DNA from: an uncultured Bryobacteraceae bacterium
Lineage (GTDB): Bacteria; Acidobacteriota; Terriglobia; Bryobacterales; Bryobacteraceae
Direction of reading: 5' to 3'
Length of the DNA stretch: 5,722 bases
Assembly: GCA_937921835.1 (NCBI GenBank)
Contig: CAKZVG010000300.1
Coordinates: forward strand, 1-5,722
The translations under genes were made by a program, and so were the position numbers. A model generated the notes under the pieces. That model saw only the letters and a list, made by a program, of their open reading frames with translations, was not told the origin of the DNA and did not search any database. Numbering within the stretch: the first letter of the stretch is position 1; every line of letters begins with the position of its first letter. Positions 1 through 5,722 of this stretch are shown here, one piece after another.

Positions 1-629
1 CGGACGGGATCGGGCTTCATGGTCCAGCCGGGATTGCGGTGCCACTGGGCGTAGGCGTGCGTGACTTCGCCCAGGGTGCCTTTTTCGATCATCTGCTTGG
101 CGGTCTGGTAGAAACGGCTGTAGCGGCGCTGGAGGCCCACCTGTAGGACCTGCTTGGGGTGCTCGGCGCAGAGCTTGCGCAGCGCGTGCACTTCCTCGGG
201 CTTGAACACCAGGCTTTTTTCGCAGAAGACGTGCTTGCCGGCCAGCAGGGCGTCGCGCGTGATGGGGAAGTGGGTGTAGAGCGGCGTGGCGATGACCACG
301 GCGTCGATGTCCTTGCGCGCAAGCAGTTCGCGGTAATCCTTATAGCCCTGCGGCTTGTCCTTCGAGAGTTTGATCGCCGCCTGAAGATTGGGGTCGAAAA
401 CGTCGCACAGCGCGACGCAGCGCCCGCTGTCGCCGACCCAGTTGAAATGCTTGATGTGATACTGGCCGCGGCCGCCGGTGCCGATAATCCCGTACTGGAC
501 GACGTTGTTCGCGGCCCGGACCTTCTGGATATACGGCCCGCCTGCATATTTCGCGGCCGCCGCGGCGGCCGTGGCCGCCCCGGCCATCGCCACAACCTGG
601 CGGCGCGTGACGTTTTTCTTGTTTTCCAT
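1..629 (-). CDS. Gfo/Idh/MocA-family NAD(P)-dependent oxidoreductase with Tat-type leader, C-terminus beyond window
   Basis: The reading frame opens at ATG 629-627 and stays open to the left edge, giving 209 visible residues (family members usually have about 330-450), so roughly half is missing. AGAGGT at 637-642 lies 7 nt upstream and supports this start. Residues 8-26 look like a twin-arginine leader (TRRQVV, then an Ala-rich stretch), so export through Tat is likely. The Rossmann fold follows: GIIGTGGRG at 47-55 is the dinucleotide-binding glycine loop, ALCDVFD at 73-79 the end of strand two, and DAVVIATP at 109-116 the usual fourth strand. VFCEKS at 134-139 is the position of the family's EKP motif, with Ser in place of Pro; the catalytic-site Lys138 is kept. 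VGLQRRY at 164-170 opens the second domain. Substrate is unknown; sugars or sugar derivatives are typical for the family. It lies 82 bp after the BrkB gene on the same strand and may share its transcript. Confidence 0.94.
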   Translation of the reverse strand, partial: MENKKNVTRRQVVAMAGAATAAAAAAKYAGGPYIQKVRAANNVVQYGIIGTGGRGQYHIKHFNWVGDSGRCVALCDVFDPNLQAAIKLSKDKPQGYKDYRELLARKDIDAVVIATPLYTHFPITRDALLAGKHVFCEKSLVFKPEEVHALRKLCAEHPKQVLQVGLQRRYSRFYQTAKQMIEKGTLGEVTHAYAQWHRNPGWTMKPDPV

Positions 630-676
630 GCGTGCGACCTCTCGAAGAGATGTGAAAACCGGGCGTTTCAGTCCTG

Positions 677-706
677 AGTCTAGCGAAGTCCCGAGCCGCT
701 TTGCAA
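677..706 (-). promoter_or_regulatory. Possible sigma-70-like promoter for the oxidoreductase gene
   Basis: On the minus strand TTGCAA (706-701) and TAGACT (682-677) are separated by 18 bp, and the second box ends 47 bp before the ATG at 629. This would give an independent transcript with a short leader inside the 82-bp gap. Both boxes are imperfect matches and such pairs arise by chance, so this is a weak candidate. The rest of the gap (630-711) shows no convincing terminator; the only inverted repeat is a 4-bp stem at 640-650 that overlaps the ribosome binding site. Confidence 0.2.
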
Positions 707-711
707 ACCAG

Positions 712-1587
712 TTACGGGGACGGCTCCGGCCCCGCGCCGGAATCCTGCTGGCGTCCCCGCCGCACCGACCACTCCGCGCCCGCCAGAACGATCATGGATG
801 CGAGGAAGCTCCACAGAATGATGCTAACTGAATAGACGAACGGCCCGTATTCGCGTTGCAGTTTCAGACGGAGCCAGGGCCAGGTGAGCAGGTTGACGTA
901 CTTGAGCAGTTCGAGCAGCAGCCCCACCAGAATGGCGGCCGGCGCCACCTGCATGGCCGGCACCTTGCGGTTGGGCAGCAGCCAGTAGATGAAAAACAGC
1001 ATCAGCATGGAGATTGGGACCGCCGCCATCTTGAAGAACGCGACGTTTAGAAACGAAAGAAACCGGCCCGTGTACCCCTGCGCGGCCAGGAACTCCAGAT
1101 TGACCGCCGTGAGGGTGGTGGACAGCAACGCCAGCGTGCCGCACAGGAAGATCATTCCCAGACTGAGCACCTGGTTGCGCACGTAGCTGCGGTTCGGACA
1201 GCCCCAGGCGCGGTTGAGCGAGACTTCGAGGGGTTCGAAGATGCCGTTGGCGGTGAACAGCAGCAGGAACATCGAGGTGAGTTGGAAGCGGGTGGCGGGG
1301 ATGTTGCGTTCGATGAAGCTGGCCAGCGGTCCGGGGAAGTAGTCGCGCAGCGCGAAGAACACGGCCTTTTCGGCCGAGCGCCATTCAAGCACGTCGTGGC
1401 AAACGGCGAGAATCACCAGCAGAAACGGGAAGAAGGACAACAGCACGCTGGCCGCGATGGAGAAGGAGTAGACGTGCACCTCGGTCTCCATCAGGTAACG
1501 GGCGGTGGGGCGGAAGGTGCGCGCCAGGCGTTCCCAGCGGCTTTCAAACAGCAAGGGCACCGGAAAGTCCACGTGGCCTCGGGTCAA
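712..1587 (-). CDS. YihY/BrkB-family (UPF0761) inner-membrane protein
   Basis: A protein of up to 291 residues with six predicted membrane helices at about residues 42-63, 102-118, 141-163, 184-204, 213-233 and 249-272, the arrangement of the YihY/virulence factor BrkB family. Family marks are the SFFPFLLVILAV segment in helix 1, YWLLPNRKVP at 201-210, and the YGPF...ILWSF...VLAGAE pattern in the last helix (248-272). The short C-terminal tail is hydrophilic. The molecular function of the family is not settled; early RNase BN and serum-resistance links do not define a reaction. The start is uncertain: TTG at 1587 overlaps the sulfatase TGA as TTGA but has no Shine-Dalgarno sequence. GTG at 1572 is preceded by GAGG with a 4-nt gap, and GTG at 1560 is also possible. 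All three lie before helix 1. The gene sits directly behind the sulfatase gene, so co-transcription is likely. Confidence 0.92.
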   Translation of the reverse strand: MTRGHVDFPVPLLFESRWERLARTFRPTARYLMETEVHVYSFSIAASVLLSFFPFLLVILAVCHDVLEWRSAEKAVFFALRDYFPGPLASFIERNIPATRFQLTSMFLLLFTANGIFEPLEVSLNRAWGCPNRSYVRNQVLSLGMIFLCGTLALLSTTLTAVNLEFLAAQGYTGRFLSFLNVAFFKMAAVPISMLMLFFIYWLLPNRKVPAMQVAPAAILVGLLLELLKYVNLLTWPWLRLKLQREYGPFVYSVSIILWSFLASMIVLAGAEWSVRRGRQQDSGAGPEPSP

Positions 1588-2918
1588 GCCGGAGCGGGCC
1601 AGGAGAGCGCGGGATCGGAGGTCTCCTTCATCCGCGCCGCCAACCGCCCGCGGAGATCGCGCAGCAGCGCCTCGGATCCGGCTTCCCCGGCCAGGTTGCG
1701 TGTCTCGGCGGGATCCTGGCGGTGGGCGTACAACTCCTCCCGCCCTGATTCCCAGCGGATGAGCTTGTGGCTGAGCGTGCGCACCAGCCGGAAGGGCTCC
1801 ACCGCGCGGCCGGTGGCGAGCGCGTTGGGACGGCCGTCGGCCCAGGTGGCGAAGGCGGCGTCGCGGTCCGGCACGCCGGTTTCAAGGACCTTGCGCAGGC
1901 TGTGGCCGGAGAGCGGATAGGCCGGGCGCACGCCGGCGTAGTCCAGCCAGGTGGCGGGCAGGTCGATGGAGCTTGCGGGCATATCCTGACTGGCCATCTT
2001 GCGAACCGGGCCGCCCGCCGCCAGGAACGGGACGCGGATGGATTCCTCGTAGGGGACCACTTTGCCGGTGATTCCGCGCGAGCCGCACATGAAGCCGTTG
2101 TCGCCGACGAACAACACCAGGGTGTTCTCCCAGAGCTTGCGCCGGTCCAGCGTATCGGCGACCTTGCCGACGGCCTCATCGAGGTGGGTGATCACCGAGT
2201 AGTAAGTGACCCAGTCATAGGGCTTGCCGCCCGGCGGATGGATGGGCGGCGCGATTGCCGCTGGATCCTTTCCTTCGTAATGGCGCCGGAATTCCCCGGA
2301 AGCGTACCAGGGCGTGTGCGGTGCGTTGTAGGTCAGCCAGAGCAGGAAGGGACTGCGCGCCGACTCCAGGTACTCGCAGGCGGCGTTGGTGAAGAGGTCG
2401 GTGATGTGGCCGCGCACGGTTTCGGCGGCGCTGGAATGGCCGCGCCGCAGTTCGGGGTCCTGATACTTCGAACTTCCGCCCGCCAGCCAGAGCGGGGCCT
2501 TGGCGAATCCGCAGGCCCGCGGGGTGGGCCGGATGTGCCACTTGCCGATCAGCACGGTGTCATAACCGGAAACGCGCATCTGTTCGACCACGGTGGGCTC
2601 GAAACCCTCGCGGAAGCTGGTCTGCCCGTTGCTCAGCAGCCCGCTCTGGAAAGTCTCCAGGCCGCTCAGCATGATGCCGCGGCTGGGAGCGCACTGCGAG
2701 GTGGTGATGATGCCGTTGGTGAAGTTGACGCCGCGCGCGGCGAGGCGGTCCAGATGGGGCGTGCGGATGTGCGGATTGCCGTTGGCGCCCAGGCACTGCC
2801 AATGGTGGTCGTCGCTGAAGATGAATACGATGTTAGGCCGCGCGGCCGGGGCGGCGGCGAGCGGAGCGGCGGCCGCGCCGAGGAACGTGCGGCGGCTGAG
2901 GCCGGTGGCGGGTTTCAT
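1584..2918 (-). CDS. Tat-exported Cys-type sulfatase (formylglycine-dependent, arylsulfatase-like)
   Basis: This 444-residue protein is of normal length for a type I sulfatase. SRRTFLG at 8-14 followed by an Ala-rich stretch to about 26 is a clear Tat leader, so the folded enzyme is probably periplasmic. Metal-site residues appear in FSDDHH (34-39) and GDNG (272-275). The sulfatase signature is CAPSR at 76-80, where Cys76 is expected to be oxidised to formylglycine. GKWH at 125-128 and APHTP at 199-203 supply further active-site Lys and His residues, and Lys286 closes the site. Family members hydrolyse sulfate esters on sugars, glycans or aryl compounds; the substrate cannot be read here. In the region where many relatives have GeHG, this protein has GSRG (279-282). 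The ATG at 2918-2916 gives the leader exactly at the N-terminus; the upstream Shine-Dalgarno match is weak. No formylglycine-generating enzyme is in the window. It is the first gene of the minus-strand group. Confidence 0.96.
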   Translation of the reverse strand: MKPATGLSRRTFLGAAAAPLAAAPAARPNIVFIFSDDHHWQCLGANGNPHIRTPHLDRLAARGVNFTNGIITTSQCAPSRGIMLSGLETFQSGLLSNGQTSFREGFEPTVVEQMRVSGYDTVLIGKWHIRPTPRACGFAKAPLWLAGGSSKYQDPELRRGHSSAAETVRGHITDLFTNAACEYLESARSPFLLWLTYNAPHTPWYASGEFRRHYEGKDPAAIAPPIHPPGGKPYDWVTYYSVITHLDEAVGKVADTLDRRKLWENTLVLFVGDNGFMCGSRGITGKVVPYEESIRVPFLAAGGPVRKMASQDMPASSIDLPATWLDYAGVRPAYPLSGHSLRKVLETGVPDRDAAFATWADGRPNALATGRAVEPFRLVRTLSHKLIRWESGREELYAHRQDPAETRNLAGEAGSEALLRDLRGRLAARMKETSDPALSWPAPA

Positions 2919-2991
2919 CTCGCTTCAGATTCTACCGGAAGCGCGTGGGCCGCGTGGGCGGCAATAATGAGAGGGGCAGTCTGGGTACAAC
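2919..2991. promoter_or_regulatory. Divergent intergenic region between the sulfatase and radical SAM genes
   Basis: This 73-bp spacer must hold the 5' signals of both flanking genes. On the minus strand TAGAAT (2934-2929) resembles a -10 box but would start RNA almost at the sulfatase ATG, and it has no good -35 box 17 bp upstream. On the plus strand GAGGGG at 2971-2976 is the only purine-rich ribosome-binding candidate for the radical SAM gene, 15 nt before its ATG, which is longer than usual. A 9-bp direct repeat lies within it. No promoter can be assigned with confidence. Confidence 0.4.
2942..2959. repeat. Two perfect tandem copies of a 9-bp unit, CGCGTGGGC
   Basis: The unit occurs at 2942-2950 and again at 2951-2959 without a gap, in the middle of the divergent spacer. 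A head-to-tail pair between two divergent promoters can serve as a binding site for a regulator, but in DNA this rich in G and C a two-copy repeat may be only slippage. The repeat itself is certain; any role is not. Confidence 0.6.
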
Positions 2992-4371
2992 ATGAAGATC
3001 GTGCTGATCTCGACCTATGAGCTGGGACACCAGCCGTTCGGGCTGGCCTCGCCGGCCGCGTGGCTGCGGCAGGCGGGCCACGAGGTGTTCCTGGTGGATC
3101 TGTCGGTCAATCCGCTGCCGGCCTTTGAAGTCCGCGCGGCGTCGCTGGTGGCCTTCCACCTTCCGATGCACACCGCGACGCGGCTGGCGGGTGAAGCTCT
3201 GGCGCGGGTGAAACAGCTCAACCCGCGGGCGCATCTGTGCGCCTTCGGGCTGTACGCTCCGCTGAACGAGGGCTACCTGCGCGGGTTGGGCGTCGAAACG
3301 CTGCTGGGCGGCGAGTTCGAACCGGGTTTGCGCGCCTTGGCCGGCAGGCTGGAGGCGGGCGAAGCGGCGCCGGCGCGGGAAACACCGCTGATCTCGCTCG
3401 ACCGCCTGCGCTTCCAGGTGCCGGACCGGCGCGGTCTTCCCGGGCTGGCGCGCTATCCCGCGCTGCGAGTGAACGGCTCACGCCGGCGCGTGGGGTATAC
3501 GGAGGCCACGCGCGGCTGCAAGCACCGGTGCCGGCATTGCCCGGTGGTGCCGGTCTACGACGGAGCGTTCCGCGTGGTGCAGCGGGAAGTCGTGCTGGCC
3601 GACATCCGGCAACAGGTGGCGGCCGGCGCCGAGCACATCACGTTCGGGGATCCGGACTTCTTCAACGCGCCGGCGCACGCCGAGCGCCTGGTGCGAGCGC
3701 TGCACGAAGAGTTCCCCGCGCTCACCTACGACGTCACGGTCAAGATCGAGCATCTCAAACGCCATGCGCCGCTGCTGCCGGTGCTGGCCGGGACCGGCTG
3801 CCTGTTCGTCACCAGCGCGGTTGAGACGCTGGACGACGCGGTGCTGGCCAGACTTCGCAAAGGGCACACGCGCGCCGACTTCATTGAAGTCGCGCAGCGC
3901 TTCCGGGAAGTGCCGCTGGCGCTGTCGCCGACTTTCATCCCATTCACGCCGTGGACCAGCCGGGAGGATTACCTGGACCTGCTGCGGACCATCGCCGGGC
4001 TGGATCTGGTGGACCACGTGGCGCCCATCCAGCTTGCCTTGCGGCTGCTGGCGCCGGCCGGCTCGCGGTTGCTCGAACTCGAGGACTTCCGGCGGTGGGC
4101 CACCGAGTTCGACCCGGCGGGGCTGGTGTGGCGCTGGCGGCACCCCGATCCTTCGCTCGACGAGCTGGCGTCGCAAGTGCTGCGCCTGGTGGCGCGGGAG
4201 CAAAAGCCGGGCCGCGGCCGCCGGGAGATCTTCGCCCGGATCTGGGACCTTGCCGGAGCGGGAGCGCTGCCACCCGATTTTCACCGGACCGCGCAGGCGG
4301 CGGTCCCGTTTCTCGAAGAGCCCTGGTTCTGCTGCGCGGAGCCCACGGGCGAGCAGGTGGCTCGCGTGTAA
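2992..4371 (+). CDS. B12-binding-type radical SAM enzyme with C-terminal CCAEP tail
   Basis: A 459-residue protein. Residues 1-120 form a Rossmann-like region typical of cobalamin-binding radical SAM proteins (MKIVLIST at the start, GLASPAAWL at 17-25, GGEFEPGL at 106-113), but no DxHxxG cobalamin-ligand motif is seen, so B12 use is uncertain. The radical SAM core begins near 165, with the 4Fe-4S motif CKHRCRHC giving Cys176, Cys180 and Cys183, and FGDPDFFN at 218-225 in the usual SAM-contact region. The C-terminus carries PWFCCAEP at 444-451, with adjacent Cys447 and Cys448, both TGC. This matches the family I recall as CUAEP/CCAEP-tail radical SAM (seleno)proteins, where the second Cys position can be selenocysteine. 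The reaction and substrate are unknown to me. An in-frame TGA at 2968-2970 leaves ATG 2992 as the only good start. It appears to be transcribed alone, divergent from the sulfatase and convergent with the chemoreceptor. Confidence 0.94.
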   Translation: MKIVLISTYELGHQPFGLASPAAWLRQAGHEVFLVDLSVNPLPAFEVRAASLVAFHLPMHTATRLAGEALARVKQLNPRAHLCAFGLYAPLNEGYLRGLGVETLLGGEFEPGLRALAGRLEAGEAAPARETPLISLDRLRFQVPDRRGLPGLARYPALRVNGSRRRVGYTEATRGCKHRCRHCPVVPVYDGAFRVVQREVVLADIRQQVAAGAEHITFGDPDFFNAPAHAERLVRALHEEFPALTYDVTVKIEHLKRHAPLLPVLAGTGCLFVTSAVETLDDAVLARLRKGHTRADFIEVAQRFREVPLALSPTFIPFTPWTSREDYLDLLRTIAGLDLVDHVAPIQLALRLLAPAGSRLLELEDFRRWATEFDPAGLVWRWRHPDPSLDELASQVLRLVAREQKPGRGRREIFARIWDLAGAGALPPDFHRTAQAAVPFLEEPWFCCAEPTGEQVARV

Positions 4372-4383
4372 CAGACCGGCGCG

Positions 4384-4399
4384 CCGCCCGGCAGGGCGG
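4384..4399. terminator. Short GC hairpin between convergent genes, possible bidirectional terminator
   Basis: CCGCCC (4384-4389), a GGCA loop and GGGCGG (4394-4399) form a perfect 6-bp stem in the 29-bp gap between the radical SAM stop (4369-4371) and the chemoreceptor stop (4401-4403). The place is right for a terminator shared by both strands. There is no T-tract on either side, so classical intrinsic termination is not shown. Confidence 0.35.
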
Positions 4400-4400
4400 G

Positions 4401-5722
4401 CTACGGCCTGGCCCGGCCGGAGGCGGTCCTGCCAGGCAGCGCCGCTTCCAGCGCCAAAGCTGCTTCGCGGACGGCTTCGGCAAGAGGCGGTATTTGTGCC
4501 AGGGCGGCGGCGGTTTCCCGTGCCGCCGACGCGGCCGAGAGAGCCGCGGCTTCGGCGCGCGTAGCGCCACGGTTTGCATCTTCGGCCGCGGACTGTCCCT
4601 GGCGGGCGTTGGCCGAGACGCGGCGGGCCAGTTCGCTCACGGCGGCGGCGCCGGCGGCGGCCTCGGCCAGACCCGCGGCGGCGCGTGAATTCACTTCGAC
4701 CGCGCGGCGCGTGTAGCCGGCCGAAGCGCCGATCTTCTCCGACGTCCGGCGCGCCGCTTCGGCCGAGCGTTGCGCCAGCGCCCGGACCTCCCCGGCCACC
4801 ACCGCGAAGCCCGCTCCCGCCGCTCCGGCGCGGGCCGCCTCGATGGAGGCGTTGAGCGCCAGCAGGTTGGTCCGGAAAGCGATCTCGTCGATGGACTGCA
4901 CAATGGCCGCGGTCTCCGCGCTGAGCGCGTCGAGCGACCCGGTGACGTCCCCGGCCTCCCGCATCGCGGACTCGCCCGCCGCGGCGGACACGCTGACCCG
5001 CGCGGCGGACTGCTCAAGCCGCGCGCGGTCCTCGCCGTCGCGCCGCGCGGCATCCTCCAGTTGCGCGAGCGAGCGCTTCGCCGCGGCCGCCTGCGAAACC
5101 GTTCCCTCGGTCAGCCGGGCGAGCGAATCCGCGGCGTTCCGGAGACCCGCGCAGGCGGAAAGCAGCTTGGCCGAGCGGCGCTGGCACTCCTCGACCGCGC
5201 GCGCCGTCCGCTGCGCGATGCGGCCTCCGAGGGTGAACCAGGCCATCCCCGCCACCAGCGCCAGGAAGCCGCCCAGTGCAACGGCGGCAGAGCCACCGCT
5301 CCGCAACGCCCGCGCGGCGCCCGCGGCTACGGCCCGCCCCAGGTACCCGGCATCGCCGGTGGCGATCGTCCAATCCCAGGCTGCGAATCGTTTCTGGCGG
5401 GCATTGCCTCCCGCTCCGGTTCCGGCTCCGGCAATGAGCCGCCCGCGGGCGTCCCAAATGGCGGTCTCGCGGGACGATCCGGCGGCGAGCGCGGAGACGC
5501 CCGCACGCAGTCCTTGCAAGGCCTCCTGCTCCGGGATCGCGGCCGACAGCATGCCGGCGACCCGGGAGCCCTGCCGCACCGGCGCGAAAGCCGCCAGCCA
5601 CCACTGCCCGGACTCCTCCAACCACCCGGTATAGTTTCCGCCCGCCAGAACCGCTCCCACCAGGGGACTTGGGGCGCCGTCCGGCTGGCGCGCGGGAATC
5701 AGGACGGCAATCGCGCGCCGGA
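4401..5722 (-). CDS. Methyl-accepting chemotaxis protein (transmembrane chemoreceptor), N-terminus beyond window
   Basis: The frame is open to the right edge, so 439 residues are visible and the true start is outside; a GTG at 5660 is only an internal codon. Residues 1 to about 135 look like the latter part of a periplasmic Cache-like sensor (W-W-L-A-A-F-A-P-V at 40-48, GMLSAAIP at 56-63, [10 protein letters not shown] at 89-98). One membrane helix covers about 143-167. The cytoplasmic part is a long Ala-rich coiled coil with the receptor hairpin tip at about 276-315 ([40 protein letters not shown]), which binds CheA and CheW. No HAMP domain is recognisable between the helix and the coil. At the tip the usual ARAGE is ARAGA. 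No NWETF-like tether is present at the C-terminus. Stop TAG is at 4403-4401. The ligand is unknown. The gene converges on the radical SAM gene and shows no evident link with it. Confidence 0.94.
   Translation of the reverse strand, partial: RRAIAVLIPARQPDGAPSPLVGAVLAGGNYTGWLEESGQWWLAAFAPVRQGSRVAGMLSAAIPEQEALQGLRAGVSALAAGSSRETAIWDARGRLIAGAGTGAGGNARQKRFAAWDWTIATGDAGYLGRAVAAGAARALRSGGSAAVALGGFLALVAGMAWFTLGGRIAQRTARAVEECQRRSAKLLSACAGLRNAADSLARLTEGTVSQAAAAKRSLAQLEDAARRDGEDRARLEQSAARVSVSAAAGESAMREAGDVTGSLDALSAETAAIVQSIDEIAFRTNLLALNASIEAARAGAAGAGFAVVAGEVRALAQRSAEAARRTSEKIGASAGYTRRAVEVNSRAAAGLAEAAAGAAAVSELARRVSANARQGQSAAEDANRGATRAEAAALSAASAARETAAALAQIPPLAEAVREAALALEAALPGRTASGRARP

Noticed and set aside
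554..571. Perfect 18-bp GC palindrome
   Set aside because: It falls in the run of alanine codons (GCC/GCG) of the Tat leader, so codon choice explains it. It lies inside the coding region, not at a promoter or gene end.
89..595. Minus-strand open frame of 168 codons at the left end
   Set aside because: It is an out-of-frame shadow of the oxidoreductase gene on the same strand. The Ser/Arg-rich translation lacks motifs, while the neighbouring frame gives a full Rossmann fold.
1767..3020. Long plus-strand open frame of 417 codons opposite the sulfatase gene
   Set aside because: It is an antisense shadow of a gene with clear family motifs, common in DNA with GC-rich third positions. Its translation is low-complexity Gly/Ala/Arg/Glu with no recognisable domain.
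3478..4284. Minus-strand open frame of 268 codons opposite the radical SAM gene
   Set aside because: The plus strand carries the CxxxCxxC motif, a consistent fold pattern and the CCAEP tail. The opposite frame is Arg/Gln/Pro-rich and has no family signal.
2992..4371. Radical SAM protein as an anaerobic sulfatase-maturating enzyme for the adjacent sulfatase
   Set aside because: Those enzymes have a C-terminal SPASM domain with many cysteines. This protein has only Cys83, 176, 180, 183, 270, 447 and 448, plus a B12-type N-terminal domain, and it is transcribed divergently.
4321..4371. Selenocysteine insertion in the radical SAM tail
   Set aside because: Both tail positions are TGC codons with no in-frame TGA, so this copy is the cysteine form.
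4843..5634. Plus-strand open frame of 263 codons opposite the chemoreceptor
   Set aside because: It mirrors the conserved signalling domain on the other strand, giving a Ser/Ala/Arg-rich product. Antisense frames over chemoreceptors are a known source of false gene calls.

Overview
The window is a GC-rich bacterial stretch, densely coded, with five protein genes and no RNA gene, mobile element or CRISPR array that I can see. Four features together suggest a soil-type Acidobacteriota of the Solibacter/Bryobacter kind: high GC in third codon positions, a Tat-exported Cys-type sulfatase, a Tat-type Gfo/Idh/MocA oxidoreductase, and a CCAEP-tail radical SAM protein. This placement is inference from gene content and style. 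Planctomycetota or Verrucomicrobiota cannot be excluded.

Layout. Positions 1-2918 hold three minus-strand genes read right to left: a Tat-signal sulfatase (2918-1584), a six-helix YihY/BrkB membrane protein (1587-712) whose annotated TTG start overlaps the sulfatase stop, and after 82 bp a Gfo/Idh/MocA oxidoreductase (629-1) that runs off the left edge. A 73-bp divergent spacer (2919-2991) separates this group from a single plus-strand gene (2992-4371), a B12-binding-type radical SAM enzyme ending in a Cys-Cys-Ala-Glu-Pro tail. A 29-bp spacer with a small GC hairpin follows. Then comes a convergent minus-strand methyl-accepting chemotaxis protein (5722-4401) that is cut at its N-terminus by the right edge.

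How they may work together. The sulfatase and the oxidoreductase both carry twin-arginine leaders. They fit a periplasmic or envelope role in breaking down sulfated or modified sugars, although no substrate can be read from the sequence. The BrkB protein is tightly packed behind the sulfatase, so it is probably co-transcribed. The radical SAM gene and the chemoreceptor have their own orientations and show no clear functional link to the sulfatase group.

The most interesting item is the radical SAM protein. Its C-terminal CCAEP motif belongs to a family, known to me from memory as CUAEP/CCAEP-tail radical SAM (seleno)proteins, in which some members carry selenocysteine at the second position and whose reaction is, as far as I know, undefined.
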